Source: Aquincola tertiaricarbonis (lineage in GTDB: Bacteria > Pseudomonadota > Gammaproteobacteria > Burkholderiales > Burkholderiaceae_C). From it: a stretch of 64,000 bases of DNA. Below, piece after piece: positions 49,749 through 62,148 of this stretch (position 1 is the stretch's first letter; every line of letters starts with the position of its first letter). Position numbers and translations under genes: made by a program. The notes under the pieces are model-generated. The model was not told the DNA's origin. It was given only the letters and a program-made list of their open reading frames with translations, and did not search any database. Location: positions 992,001 to 1,056,000 of the forward strand of contig NZ_CP097636.1 of the NCBI RefSeq assembly GCF_023573145.1, in the 5' to 3' direction.

Positions 49749-51221
49749 TTATTTCTGGATATCGCCCAGGCAGAGGTACTTGACCTCGATGTAATCGTCG
49801 ATGCCATGGTGACTGCCCTCGCGGCCCAGGCCCGACTGCTTGACGCCGCCGAACGGCACCTCGGCGGTGGAGATCAGCCCGGTGTTGATGCCGACCATGC
49901 CGTATTCCAGCGCCTCACCCACGCGGAAGATGCGGCCGATGTCGCGGCTGTAGAAGTAGCTGGCGAGGCCGAACTCGGTGTTGTTGGCCAGCGCAATGGC
50001 CTCGGCCTCGGTCTTGAAGGTGAACACCGGCGCCACCGGGCCGAAGGTTTCTTCGCGCGCGCACAGCATGTCCGAGGTCGCGTGCGCCAGCACCGTGGGT
50101 TCGTAGAAGCGGTCGCCGCTCTTCTTGCCACCGGTCAGCACCGAGGCACCCTTGGCCAGCGCATCGCTCACATGCGCCTCGATCTTGGTGATGGCCTTGT
50201 CCTCGATCACCGGGCCGATGGTGACGCCGGCCTCGAAGCCGTTGCCCACCTTCAGGCCCTTCACCTTCTCGGTGAACTTGGCGATGAAGGCGTCGTACAC
50301 CGTGTCCTGCACGTACAGCCGGTTGGCGCACACGCAGGTCTGGCCGGCGTTGCGGTACTTGCTGGCGATGGCGCCTTCCACCGCGCTGTCCAGGTCGGCA
50401 TCGTCGAACACGATGAAGGGCGCATTGCCGCCCAGCTCCAGGCTCAGCTTCTTGATGGTGGGGGCGCACTGCTCCATCAGGATGCGGCCCACCGGCGTGC
50501 TGCCGGTGAACGACAGGTGGCGCACCAGGTCGCTCTTGCACAGCACCTGGCCCACGGCCGACGAGTTGGTGCTGGTGACGATGTTGAGCACGCCCGAGGG
50601 CATGCCGGCGCGCTGCGCCAGCTCGGCCACGGCCAGGGCCGACAGCGGCGTCAGCTCGGCCGGCTTGATGACCACCGGGCAGCCCGCGGCCAGGGCCGGT
50701 GCCACCTTGCGGGTGATCATCGCGATCGGGAAGTTCCAGGGCGTGATGGCCGCGCACACGCCCACCGGCTGCTTGAGCACCAGGTAGCGCTTGCCGTTGT
50801 CGGTGGTGGGAATGGTCTCGCCATACACCCGCTTGGCCTCTTCGGCAAACCACTCGATGAAGCTGGCGCCGTAGCTCACTTCACCCTTGGCCTCGGCCAG
50901 CGGCTTGCCCTGCTCGGCCGTCATGATGCGGGCCAGGTCGTCGGTGTGCTCGATGATCAGCCGGTACCAGCGCTGCAGGATGGCGGCACGTTCCTTGGCG
51001 GTCTTGGCGCGCCAGGCCGGCCAGGCGCGGTTGGCGGCGGCGATGGCGGCTTCGGTGTCGTCGGCGCCCAGGTCGGCCACGTCGGCCAGCTTGGCGCCGG
51101 TGGCGGGGTCGGTCACGTCGAAGCGGGCGCTGCCGGCCACCCACTGGCCGTCGATCAGGGCGTCGGTCTTGAGCAGCGTGGCGTCGGCCAGCTGGGCCAG
51201 CGGAGAGGTGTTGGCATTCAT
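49749..51221 (-). CDS. gabD: Succinate-semialdehyde dehydrogenase (NADP+)
   Basis: A 490-residue aldehyde dehydrogenase. TPWNFPIAMITRK (cofactor loop), LELGGNAPFIVF (Glu) and GQTCVCANRLYV (catalytic Cys) are present, and the C-terminus PFGGVKQSGLGREG is typical of GabD. It oxidises succinate semialdehyde to succinate in GABA degradation. It is the last gene of the leftward cluster that begins with gabT, 84 bp after the agmatinase-family gene. Confidence 0.95.
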   Translation of the reverse strand: MNANTSPLAQLADATLLKTDALIDGQWVAGSARFDVTDPATGAKLADVADLGADDTEAAIAAANRAWPAWRAKTAKERAAILQRWYRLIIEHTDDLARIMTAEQGKPLAEAKGEVSYGASFIEWFAEEAKRVYGETIPTTDNGKRYLVLKQPVGVCAAITPWNFPIAMITRKVAPALAAGCPVVIKPAELTPLSALAVAELAQRAGMPSGVLNIVTSTNSSAVGQVLCKSDLVRHLSFTGSTPVGRILMEQCAPTIKKLSLELGGNAPFIVFDDADLDSAVEGAIASKYRNAGQTCVCANRLYVQDTVYDAFIAKFTEKVKGLKVGNGFEAGVTIGPVIEDKAITKIEAHVSDALAKGASVLTGGKKSGDRFYEPTVLAHATSDMLCAREETFGPVAPVFTFKTEAEAIALANNTEFGLASYFYSRDIGRIFRVGEALEYGMVGINTGLISTAEVPFGGVKQSGLGREGSHHGIDDYIEVKYLCLGDIQK

Positions 51222-51305
51222 GGCGTTGGTGTTGTGGGTGATGCAGGGTGGGGAGAAGACTCTACAGGCTGCGCCTGGGCACGGCAGGCGCAGGGCTTCG
51301 ACGCC

Positions 51306-52256
51306 TCAGCGGCGGGTCACGCCAGGCAACACACACAACATCTCGTACAGCAGGTTGGCGCCCAGCAGCGCGGTGTTGCCGCTGGTGTCGTACGGCGGCG
51401 ATACCTCCACCAGGTCGCAGCCCACCAGGTTCAGGCCGCGGCATCCGCGCACGATCTCCAGCGCCTGCGGCACGGTCAGGCCGCCGATCTCCGGCGTGCC
51501 GGTGCCGCCGGCATAGGCTGGGTCGATGCCGTCGATGTCGAAACTCAGGTAACACGGTGCGTTGCCGATGGAATCGCGCACGCGCGCCATCAGCGGCGCC
51601 AGCGACTGCCACCACACCTCGTGCGCCGGCACCACGGTAAAGCCCTGCTGGCGCGGCCAGTCGAAGTCGTCGGCCGCATAGCCGCTGCCGCGCAGGCCGA
51701 TCTGCCAGACCTTATTGCCCTGCAGCAGGCCTTCTTCCACCGCGCGGCGGAAGGGCGTGCCGTGGGCGATGCGCTCGCCGAACATCTCGTCGTTGACGTC
51801 GGCATGCGCGTCCACGTGCACCAGGGCCACCGGGCCATGGCGCTCGGCCATCGCGCGCAGGATGGGCAGCGCGATGGTGTGGTCGCCGCCCAGGGTCAGC
51901 GGTATGCAGCCGGCGGCCAGCACCGGGCGGTAGAAGTCGGTAATGATCTCCACCGACTTGGCCAAGGAATAGGTGTTGATCGGCACGTCGCCCAGGTCGG
52001 CCACCTGCAGGCTGTCGAAGGGTGCAGCGCCGGTGGCCATGTTGTAGGGGCGGATCAAGGCCGATTCAGCGCGGATCTGCCGCGGGCCGAAGCGCGTACC
52101 CGGCCGGTGGCTGGTGCCGATGTCCAGCGGCACGCCGATGAAGGCCGCGTTCAGGCCCGCGGGCGAGCTGGCCATGGGCAGCCGCATCATGCTGGCCAGG
52201 CCGCCGAAGCGTGGCATCGCATTGCCGCCCAGCGGCTGGTTCAAGGAGTCGCTCAT
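51306..52256 (-). CDS. speB: Agmatinase/guanidinobutyrase-family ureohydrolase
   Basis: A 316-residue manganese enzyme. The metal ligands are visible in [20 protein letters not shown] and [14 protein letters not shown]. It cleaves a guanidino compound to an amine plus urea. With gabT and gabD in the same unit, 4-guanidinobutyrate (giving GABA) is as likely as agmatine. The start at 52256 is preferred; an ATG 12 codons upstream runs into the permease gene. Confidence 0.9.
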   Translation of the reverse strand: MSDSLNQPLGGNAMPRFGGLASMMRLPMASSPAGLNAAFIGVPLDIGTSHRPGTRFGPRQIRAESALIRPYNMATGAAPFDSLQVADLGDVPINTYSLAKSVEIITDFYRPVLAAGCIPLTLGGDHTIALPILRAMAERHGPVALVHVDAHADVNDEMFGERIAHGTPFRRAVEEGLLQGNKVWQIGLRGSGYAADDFDWPRQQGFTVVPAHEVWWQSLAPLMARVRDSIGNAPCYLSFDIDGIDPAYAGGTGTPEIGGLTVPQALEIVRGCRGLNLVGCDLVEVSPPYDTSGNTALLGANLLYEMLCVLPGVTRR

Positions 52257-52267
52257 CGTCAAACTGC

Positions 52268-53086
52268 TCAGGCGCGGCGGCCGCGGATCCACTCCAGCAC
52301 GCCCAGCAACGAGGTGGTGAAGAGGATCAGCAGCGTGGCCACCGCGGCGATGGTGGGCGAGATGTTCTCGCGGATGCCGTTGAACATCTGCCGCGGCAAC
52401 GTCAGCTGTTCGGGTCCGGCCAGGAACAGCGCCACCACCACTTCATCGAACGAGGTGGCAAAGGCGAACAGCGCACCCGACACCACGCCCGGCGCGATCA
52501 CCGGCAGCGTGATGCGGAAGAAGGTGCGCATCGGCGTTTCGCCCAGGCCCAGGCTGGCACGCACCAGGTTGTGGTCGAAGCCCTGCAGCGTGGCAAGCAC
52601 CGTGGTGAGCACGAAGGGCGCGCCCAGCGCGGCATGCACGACGATCAGGCCCAGGTAACTGTCGGCCAGGCCCAGCGGCGCGAAGAACAGGTAGGTGCTG
52701 ACGCCCACCACCACGATGGGCACCACCATCGGCGCGATCAGCAGGCTCATCAGCAGGCCCTTGAACGGGAAGCTGGTGCGGGCCAGTCCCACCGCGGCGG
52801 TGGTACCCAGCACGGTAGCGATCAGCGTGGCGGCCGGCGCCACGATGAAGCTGTTCTTGGCGGCGCGGGCCCATTCCTCGGAGCTGAACAGGTTCTCGTA
52901 CCACTTGAGCGACCAACCGTGGATCGGGTAGACCAGGAAGGAGCTTTCGCTGAACGACAGCGGCATGATCACCAGGATGGGCGCCAGCAGGTACACCAGC
53001 ACCGCCACGCAGAACAGGCGCAGCGCCCACCAGCCGGCCTTGTCGAGCGGCGTGGCGTAGGCGGGAAAGTCGGGCATCAGCTTCAT
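52268..53086 (-). CDS. potI: Polyamine-type ABC transporter permease (PotI/PotC-like)
   Basis: A 272-residue inner membrane protein with six predicted spans. The ABC permease EAA-like loop is LVRASLGLGETPMRTFFRITLPV. It forms the import channel with the permease encoded just upstream, 2 bp away. It is expected to carry putrescine, spermidine or a guanidino compound. Confidence 0.9.
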   Translation of the reverse strand: MKLMPDFPAYATPLDKAGWWALRLFCVAVLVYLLAPILVIMPLSFSESSFLVYPIHGWSLKWYENLFSSEEWARAAKNSFIVAPAATLIATVLGTTAAVGLARTSFPFKGLLMSLLIAPMVVPIVVVGVSTYLFFAPLGLADSYLGLIVVHAALGAPFVLTTVLATLQGFDHNLVRASLGLGETPMRTFFRITLPVIAPGVVSGALFAFATSFDEVVVALFLAGPEQLTLPRQMFNGIRENISPTIAAVATLLILFTTSLLGVLEWIRGRRA

Positions 53087-53088
53087 GG

Positions 53089-54336
53089 TCAACCCAGGCT
53101 CAGTTCGGTGTTGGTGATGCGGCGGTACACCGCGTACAGCACCAGCGTGGCGGCCAGCAGCATCGCGCCCAGCGCGCAGGCCATGCCCCAGTTCACGTTC
53201 ACGTTGGTGTACTGGGCGATGTAGTAGCTGAGCATCTGGTCGTCGGGGCCGCCCAGCAGCGCCGGCGTCACGTAGTAGCCGATGGCCAGGATGAACACCA
53301 GCAGCCCGCCCGCGCCGATGCCCGGGTAGGTCTGCGGCACGTATACCCGGAAGAAGGCGGCCAGCGGCGTGCTGCCCATCGACACCGCGGCACGCTGGTA
53401 AGTGGGCGGCACGCTCTTCATCACGCTGTACAGCGGCAGGATCATGAAGGGCAGCAGGATGTGCGTCATCGACACCAGCACGCCGGTGCGGTTGAACAGC
53501 AGCTGCAGCGGCTGGTCGATCAGGTGCAGCGCGGCCAGCGCATGGTTGACCAGGCCTTCGGACTGCAGCAGCACGATCCAGGCGGCCATGCGCACCAGGA
53601 TGCTGGTCCAGAAGGGCACCAGCACCAGGATCATCAGCAGGTTGGCCTGGCGGGCGCTGAGGGTGCTGAGCCAGTAGGCCAGCGGATAGCCCAGCAGCAG
53701 GCACAGCAGCGTGACCACCAGGCTGATCTGGAAGGTGCGCAGCAGGATGCCGCCGAAGGCGCGCTGCTCGGGCGCCATGCGCTCGATCTGGCCGTTGGCA
53801 TCACGCTGCAGGTCGACCGAGGCCAGCAGGTAATCAGGCGTCCAGCGCTCGCCGTTCTTGGCGATGGCCTGCCAGTACTTGGGCTCGTTCCAGCGCTCGT
53901 CCAGCGCCATCAGTTCGCTGCGGGCGTTGCTGCCGGCGGGCAGCGGCATCGCCCGGTAGGTGTTCATCACCAGCGAGCGGGCACCCGGCTCGGCGCTGTT
54001 GAGCCGGCGCGCCAGCGCACCGGCGTCCGAGCGGTCGGGCAGGGCGGCCAGGTCGGCCGCCACCGCCGCAAAGGCCGCGTCGGGCGGCGTGCCCTGGCGG
54101 CTCCAGCCATCGAGGGCGGCCACGGTACGCGGCAGCGCATTGGCCACCTCCGGGTTCTCGGCCGCGCGCTTGAGCAGCCCGGCGATGGGCACCAGGAAGG
54201 TGAGCAGCAGAAAAACCAGCAGCGGCAAGGTGAGCGCGAAGGCGCGCAGCTTGCGCTGCCGACCGGCCCGCGCCAGCTGCCGCTGCAGCGAGCGGGGATC
54301 GGCGTGGCCGGTCAGCGGCAGGGCGGAGGCGGTCAT
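53089..54336 (-). CDS. potH: Polyamine-type ABC transporter permease (PotH/PotB-like) with enlarged periplasmic loop
   Basis: A 415-residue permease, about 120 residues longer than usual. The extra length is a soluble insert after the first membrane span (about residues 65-195: NALPRTVAALDGWSRQ to AIAKNGERWTP). The EAA-like loop is YQRAAVSMGSTPLAAFFRVYVPQ. The large-loop form is known in a branch of betaproteobacterial polyamine importers. It pairs with the PotI-like subunit downstream. Confidence 0.9.
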   Translation of the reverse strand: MTASALPLTGHADPRSLQRQLARAGRQRKLRAFALTLPLLVFLLLTFLVPIAGLLKRAAENPEVANALPRTVAALDGWSRQGTPPDAAFAAVAADLAALPDRSDAGALARRLNSAEPGARSLVMNTYRAMPLPAGSNARSELMALDERWNEPKYWQAIAKNGERWTPDYLLASVDLQRDANGQIERMAPEQRAFGGILLRTFQISLVVTLLCLLLGYPLAYWLSTLSARQANLLMILVLVPFWTSILVRMAAWIVLLQSEGLVNHALAALHLIDQPLQLLFNRTGVLVSMTHILLPFMILPLYSVMKSVPPTYQRAAVSMGSTPLAAFFRVYVPQTYPGIGAGGLLVFILAIGYYVTPALLGGPDDQMLSYYIAQYTNVNVNWGMACALGAMLLAATLVLYAVYRRITNTELSLG

Positions 54337-54350
54337 GCTGCGTTACCCGT

Positions 54351-55382
54351 TCAGTTGGTGGACCAGGCGGCGAAGCGCTTTTCCAGGTCCTCGCCCTGGT
54401 CGGCCCAGAACTTGAGGTTGAACTGCAGGGCGTCCTTGGCGTTGGCGGCCGAGGTGGGCAGGTTGGCCTGCACGCCGGCGTCCAGCTTGGCCATCGCCTT
54501 GACGTTGGTGGGGCCGTAGGCGATGTTCTTCGCGTACTCGGCCTGCGCTTCGGGCGTGCTGGCGAAGGCGATGAACTTCATCGACGCTTCCTTGTTGGGC
54601 GCGCCCTTCGGGATCACCCAGTAGTCCAGGTCGTAGATGCCGCCGGTCCAGCCGATCTTGAGGTTCTTGCCTTCGCGGTTGGCGGCGTCGATGCGGCCGT
54701 TGTAGACGGTGCTCATCACCACGTCGCCGGCCACCAGGAACTGCGGCGGCTGGGCGCCGGCTTCCCACCACTGGATGGCGGGCTTGAGTTCGGTCAGCTT
54801 CTTGAAGGCGCGCTCGGCACCTTCCTTGGTGCCCAGCACCTTGTACACGTCGGCCGACTTCACGCCATCGGCCATCAGCGCGAATTCGAGGTTGTAGCGG
54901 GCGCCCTTGCGCATGCCGCGCTTGCCCGGGAATTTCTTGGTGTCCCAGAAGTCGGCCCAGGTCTTGGGGCCGTCCTTGAGCTTGTCACCGTTCCAGGCCA
55001 TCACCGTGGACCAGACGAACACGCCCACGCCGCATTCGCTCACCGCTGCGGGCAGGAAGCTTTCCTTGCCGCCCAGCTTGCTGTAGTCCATCTTCTCGAA
55101 CAGGCCTTCGTCGCAGCCGCGGGCCGCGTCGGGCGATTCGACTTCCACCACGTCCCAGGTGACCTTCTTGGTCTCGACCATGGCCTTGATCTTGGCCTGC
55201 TCGCCGTTGTATTCCACCGCGATGACCTTGGTGCCGGTGGCCTTCTCGAAGGGCTCGTAGTAGGCCTTCTTCTGCGCGTTGGCATTGGCGCCGCCGAAGT
55301 TGACGACGGTGATCTGCTGCTGGGCCAGCGCCGGCAGGGCGCACAGCGCGGACAGGGCGAGGACGAGGGTCTTCAGTTGCAT
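54351..55382 (-). CDS. potF: Polyamine/guanidino ABC substrate-binding protein (PotD/PotF-like)
   Basis: A 343-residue periplasmic protein. A Sec signal peptide (LKTLVLALSALCALPALAQ) is followed by ITVVNFGGANANAQKKAYYEPFEKATG and WDVVEVESPDAARGCDEGL, the PotD-like clamp. It delivers substrate to the two permeases downstream. It lies between the ATPase gene (44 bp upstream) and the PotH-like gene. Confidence 0.9.
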   Translation of the reverse strand: MQLKTLVLALSALCALPALAQQQITVVNFGGANANAQKKAYYEPFEKATGTKVIAVEYNGEQAKIKAMVETKKVTWDVVEVESPDAARGCDEGLFEKMDYSKLGGKESFLPAAVSECGVGVFVWSTVMAWNGDKLKDGPKTWADFWDTKKFPGKRGMRKGARYNLEFALMADGVKSADVYKVLGTKEGAERAFKKLTELKPAIQWWEAGAQPPQFLVAGDVVMSTVYNGRIDAANREGKNLKIGWTGGIYDLDYWVIPKGAPNKEASMKFIAFASTPEAQAEYAKNIAYGPTNVKAMAKLDAGVQANLPTSAANAKDALQFNLKFWADQGEDLEKRFAAWSTN

Positions 55383-55426
55383 GGTGCAGTTCTCGGTGGT
55401 CGAACGGGAAAGGAAGGAGTGCGGGC

Positions 55427-56599
55427 TCAGGCGTAGACGCGGGTCAGCGCCTGCGGGAACTCGAGCCAGACGTGGTCGCCCGCGGCCGGCACCGCGGGCG
55501 CGGACAGCGGCAGCTTGACGGCGGCCTCATGCCGGCCGTCGGCGCCCACGCCGCACAGCAGCCGCAGGTGGTCGCCGAAGTACACGATGCTGCGCACCTG
55601 GGCCCGCAGCAGGTTGCCGGCGGCGGCCGCGGGCGGCGCGGCATGCACCGCGATGCGCTCGGGGCGGATGCCCACCATCACCTCGGCGCCGTTGGCAGCC
55701 GCATTGACGTTGATGCCGGTGAGCACGGTGCCGTCGGCCATCACCGCGCTGCAGCGGTCGGCCTGGCCTTCCAGCGTGGCGGCGCGCAGCGTGGCCGGCA
55801 GCATGGTGCCGTCGCCGATGAAGCTAGCGACGAAGCGGTTGGAAGGCTGCTCGTACATGGTGTCGGCCGGGGCGATCTGCTGGATAACGCCGTTGTTGAA
55901 CACCGCCACGCGGTCGCTCATGGTCAGCGCCTCGCCCTGGTCGTGGGTGACGAAGACGAAGGTGACGCCGAGTTGTCTATGCAACTCCTTCAGCTCGATC
56001 TGCATGTGCTCGCGCAACTGCTTGTCGAGTGCGCCCAGCGGTTCGTCCATCAGCACCAGCTGCGGCTCGAACACCAGCGCGCGGGCCAGGGCCACGCGCT
56101 GCTGCTGACCACCCGACAGCTGCGACGGATAGCGGCCCGCCATGCCCTGCAGCCGCACCATGGCCAGCGCCCGTTCCACCCGTTGGGCCTGCTCGGCCTT
56201 GGGCACGCGGCGCACCGTCAGCGGATAGGCCACGTTGTCGCCCACCGTCATGTGCGGGAACAGCGCGTAGTTCTGGAACACCATGCCGAAGTTGCGCTTG
56301 TGCGGCGGGGTGCGGGTGATGGGCTTGCGCTCGAGCAGGATCTCGCCGGCGGTGGGCGACTCGAAGCCGGCCAGCATCATCAGCGTGGTGGTCTTGCCCG
56401 AGCCCGAGGGGCCTAGCAGCGTCAGGAACTCACCGCGGCGGATGTCCAGGTCGAGCTTGCGCACCACCAGGTTGACGCCGTCGTAGGTCTTCTGCACGCC
56501 GACGAAGCTGACCAGCGGCTCGGCCGCGTAGATGGCCGCGCGCGGGCTGGCGGTGGGCACGGCCAGGCCGGCGGCGGGGGGTTCGGCAACGGTGGTCAT
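55427..56599 (-). CDS. potG: Polyamine ABC transporter ATPase (PotA/PotG-like)
   Basis: A 390-residue ATPase. Walker A LLGPSGSGKTTTL, Q-loop MVFQNYALFPHMTV, signature QLSGGQQQRVALARAL, Walker B LVLMDEPLGALD and H-loop VTHDQGEAL are all present. A C-terminal TOBE domain follows (GIRPERIAVH). It powers the importer encoded downstream. The ATG at 56599 is 8 bp after the gabT stop. Confidence 0.95.
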   Translation of the reverse strand: MTTVAEPPAAGLAVPTASPRAAIYAAEPLVSFVGVQKTYDGVNLVVRKLDLDIRRGEFLTLLGPSGSGKTTTLMMLAGFESPTAGEILLERKPITRTPPHKRNFGMVFQNYALFPHMTVGDNVAYPLTVRRVPKAEQAQRVERALAMVRLQGMAGRYPSQLSGGQQQRVALARALVFEPQLVLMDEPLGALDKQLREHMQIELKELHRQLGVTFVFVTHDQGEALTMSDRVAVFNNGVIQQIAPADTMYEQPSNRFVASFIGDGTMLPATLRAATLEGQADRCSAVMADGTVLTGINVNAAANGAEVMVGIRPERIAVHAAPPAAAAGNLLRAQVRSIVYFGDHLRLLCGVGADGRHEAAVKLPLSAPAVPAAGDHVWLEFPQALTRVYA

Positions 56600-56607
56600 G
56601 GCGGTGC

Positions 56608-57927
56608 TCAGGCCACGGCGGCGAAGCTGTCGGCCAGCACCTGCAGGCCTTCGTCGATCAGCGCGTCCGAGGCGGTCAGCGGCACCAGGATGCGGATCAC
56701 ATTGCCGTAGCTGCCGCAGGACAGCAGCACCAGGCCGCGGCGGGCGGCTTCGCGCACCACGCGGCCGGTGAGGTCGGCGTCGGGCTGGTGCACGTCGCCG
56801 TCCTTGCCCAGCTCCAGCGCCACCATCGCGCCCAGGCCTCGCACGTCCACCACCGCCGGCACCTTGGCGGCGATGGCGCGCAGGCCGGCGCGCAAGCGCT
56901 CGCCCAGCGCCTGGCTGCGCTGCAGCAGCTGTTCCTGCTCGAACACTTCCAGCACCGCCAGCGCGGCGGCGCAGCCGATCGGGCTGCCGGCGTAGGTGCC
57001 GCCCAGGCCGCCGGGGCCGGGCGCGTCCATCACGTCGGCACGGCCGATGACGGCCGAGATCGGGAAACCGCCCGCCATCGACTTGGCGCTGGTGATCAGG
57101 TCGGGTGCCACCGGCCATTGCTCGCACGCGAACCAGGTGCCGGTGCGGCCGGCGCCGGTCTGCACCTCGTCGGCGATCAGCAGGATGCCGTGCTGGTCGG
57201 CCAGCTCGCGCAGGCCGGCCACGAAGGCGGCCGGCGCCTCGTAGAAGCCGCCTTCGCCCTGCACCGGCTCGACGATGAAGGCCGCCACGCGTTCAGGCTC
57301 GATGTCGTTCTTGAACAGCAGGGCCACCGAGGCCAGCGCGTCTTCCACGCTGATGCCGTGCAGCGGGTTGGGGAAGAGGGCGTGGAACACCTCGCCCGGG
57401 AAGGGGCCGAAGCCGGTCTTGTACGGGGCCACCTTGCCGGTCAGGCCCAGCGTCATCACGGTGCGGCCGTGGTAGCCGCCGGTGAAGGCGATCACACCCG
57501 GGCGCTTGGTGTAGCTGCGGGCGATCTTGACGGCGTTTTCCACCGCCTCGGCGCCGGTGGACAGGAGCAGCGTCTTCTTGGCGCCTTCGCCCGGGGCCAG
57601 CGCGGCCAGGCGCTCGGCCAGTTCCACGTACGGTTCGTAGGCCACCACCTGGAAGCAGGTGTGGGTGTAGAGGTCGAGCTGGGCCTTGACCGCCTCGATG
57701 ATGCGCGGGTGGCAGTGGCCGGTGTTCAGCACCGCGATGCCGCCGGCGAAGTCGATGTAACGCTTGCCTTCCACGTCCCAGAACTCGGCGTTCTCGGCGC
57801 GGGCGATGAAGATCTCGTGCGCCTGGCCCACGCCACGCGGCACCGCAGCGCGGCGGCGGGCCATCAGCTCGGCGTTGGTGGACGCGGTCTTGACCAGGGA
57901 CGTCATCAGGTCGGGTTCGCTGTGCAT
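56608..57927 (-). CDS. gabT: 4-aminobutyrate aminotransferase
   Basis: A 439-residue class III PLP aminotransferase. Visible blocks are FAGGIAVLNTGHCHP, LLSTGAEAVENAVKIA, ADEVQTGAGRTG and the PLP Lys in ITSAKSMAGGFPISAV. It converts GABA and 2-oxoglutarate to succinate semialdehyde and glutamate, feeding GabD. It is the first gene of a seven-gene leftward unit and divergent from a MocR regulator 141 bp away. Confidence 0.95.
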   Translation of the reverse strand: MHSEPDLMTSLVKTASTNAELMARRRAAVPRGVGQAHEIFIARAENAEFWDVEGKRYIDFAGGIAVLNTGHCHPRIIEAVKAQLDLYTHTCFQVVAYEPYVELAERLAALAPGEGAKKTLLLSTGAEAVENAVKIARSYTKRPGVIAFTGGYHGRTVMTLGLTGKVAPYKTGFGPFPGEVFHALFPNPLHGISVEDALASVALLFKNDIEPERVAAFIVEPVQGEGGFYEAPAAFVAGLRELADQHGILLIADEVQTGAGRTGTWFACEQWPVAPDLITSAKSMAGGFPISAVIGRADVMDAPGPGGLGGTYAGSPIGCAAALAVLEVFEQEQLLQRSQALGERLRAGLRAIAAKVPAVVDVRGLGAMVALELGKDGDVHQPDADLTGRVVREAARRGLVLLSCGSYGNVIRILVPLTASDALIDEGLQVLADSFAAVA

Positions 57928-58058
57928 GGGGTGTCTCGCGGCTGGGAGCAGGGGGCGTTCGTGACTTTAGGCACGGCCCGCGGCGAATACCATGTACATC
58001 GCGTCATCGTCGGCAGTGCACTGTGCTGGCGGTGCGCCCCATACACACTGTCCCCAAT

Positions 58059-58070
58059 ACGGTGCACCGT
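58059..58070. promoter_or_regulatory. 12-bp palindrome at the MocR start (ACGGTGCACCGT)
   Basis: A perfect dyad overlaps the GTG start of the regulator gene and lies 132 bp from gabT. ATAC-containing half-sites are scattered in the same spacer (near 57987, 58041 and 58057), reminiscent of the ATACCA repeats bound by GabR. The operator role is inferred. Confidence 0.4.
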
Positions 58071-59490
58071 GATCACCCTGAACCCTGAATCGCGAACGCC
58101 GCTGGTCACGCAGATCGTCGACGGCTTCCGGCAACTGATCACCGACCAGACGCTGCGCGGCGGCGCCAAGCTGCCGTCCATCCGCGCGCTGGCGGCGGCG
58201 CATTCCATCAGCGTCTTCACCGTGGTGGAGGCCTACGACCGGCTGGTGGCCCAGGGCTGGGTGGTGTCGCGCTCCAACGCGGGCTTTTTCGTCAAGCGCC
58301 GCGCCACCGACACCGCCGCCCCGGCCGCTGCCGAGGCGGACGGCGCCGACCCGCGCTTCGACGCCCGCTGGTACCTGCGCCACATCTTCGAGAGCCGCAA
58401 CCTGGAGCTCAAGCCCGGCTGCGGCTGGCTGCCCAACGGCTGGCTGTTCGAGGACGGCGTGCGCCGCAGCCTGCGCCAGCTGGCCAGCGAAGGGGTGGAG
58501 CTGGGCGGCTACGGCCTGCCGCACGGCCACATGGCGCTGCGGGTGCTGATCGCCGAATCGCTGGCCGAGCGCGAAGTGACGGCCGCCGCCGGGCAGATCC
58601 TGCTCACCCAGGGCTCCAGCCAGGCCTTCGACCTGGTGGCGCGCGGCCTGGTGCGCCCCGGCGACACGGTGATGGTGGACGACCCCGGCTACCCCAACCT
58701 GATGTTCATGCTGCGCTTCCTGGGGGCGCGGCTGGTGGGCGTGCCGCGCGCGCCGGGCGGCTACGACCTGGCCGCCTTCGAGGAGCTGCTGGCCGCACAT
58801 CGGCCCAAGGTGTTCTTCACCCAGCCGCGGCTGCAAAGCCCCACCAATTCGGTCGCGCCGGTGGCGCAGTTGTTCCAGCTGCTCAAGCTGGCCGACCAGT
58901 ACGGCCTGACGGTGGTGGAAAACGACATCTACGCCGACCTGGACCCCGAGCAGCGCCCCTCGCTGGCCAGCCTGGACCAGTTGCGGCGGGTGGTGTACGT
59001 GGGCAGTTATTCCAAGACCATCTCGCCCAACATCCGCGTCGGTTACCTGGCCGCGCGCGGTGAGCTGCTGGAAGACCTGGCGCAGCTGAAGATGGTCTCG
59101 GGCCTGACCTCGTCCGACATCACCGAGCGCCTGGCCTTCGGCGCCTTGTGCGAAGGCCGCTGGCGCAAGCACCTGAAAAGCCTGCGTGACCGGCTGGCGC
59201 AGGCCCACGAAGGCGTGGCCCGCCGCCTCACCGACCTGGGCTTCGAGCTGTTCAGCGAGCCCAAGGCCGGCATGTATCTGTGGGCTCGCCACCCCGACCT
59301 GACCGACTGCATCGAGCTGTCGCAGCAGGCTGCGGCCACCGGCATCCTGCTGGGGCCCGGCCACCTGTTCCTGGCCGAGCCGCGGCCCACCGGCTGGCTG
59401 CGCTTCAACGTCGCCTTCAGCGACGATGAGCGGCTCTACCGTTTCCTCGACCAGCAGATCCGCCTGCATCACCCGGGCGCTGCCGCCTGA
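58069..59490 (+). CDS. gabR: MocR/GabR-type regulator (GntR helix-turn-helix fused to aminotransferase fold)
   Basis: A 473-residue protein. The N-terminal GntR winged helix has LPSIRALAAAHSISVFTVVEAYDRL. The C-terminal domain is aminotransferase-like, with the PLP Lys in YVGSYSKTISPNIRVGY. GabR proteins sense GABA through PLP and activate gabTD. The divergent gabT cluster supports this role. The GTG at 58069 is the best-placed start by homology; upstream in-frame codons lie in the promoter spacer. Confidence 0.85.
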   Translation: MITLNPESRTPLVTQIVDGFRQLITDQTLRGGAKLPSIRALAAAHSISVFTVVEAYDRLVAQGWVVSRSNAGFFVKRRATDTAAPAAAEADGADPRFDARWYLRHIFESRNLELKPGCGWLPNGWLFEDGVRRSLRQLASEGVELGGYGLPHGHMALRVLIAESLAEREVTAAAGQILLTQGSSQAFDLVARGLVRPGDTVMVDDPGYPNLMFMLRFLGARLVGVPRAPGGYDLAAFEELLAAHRPKVFFTQPRLQSPTNSVAPVAQLFQLLKLADQYGLTVVENDIYADLDPEQRPSLASLDQLRRVVYVGSYSKTISPNIRVGYLAARGELLEDLAQLKMVSGLTSSDITERLAFGALCEGRWRKHLKSLRDRLAQAHEGVARRLTDLGFELFSEPKAGMYLWARHPDLTDCIELSQQAAATGILLGPGHLFLAEPRPTGWLRFNVAFSDDERLYRFLDQQIRLHHPGAAA

Positions 59491-59508
59491 CCGGATAAAA
59501 TTTACAAG

Positions 59509-62147
<2,639 letters not shown>

Positions 62148-62148
<1 letters not shown>

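Noticed and set aside
48660..52658. 1332-codon plus-strand ORF over lpxO, gabD and speB
   Set aside because: All three minus-strand genes have intact catalytic motifs; the long frame reflects lack of stops in GC-rich DNA.
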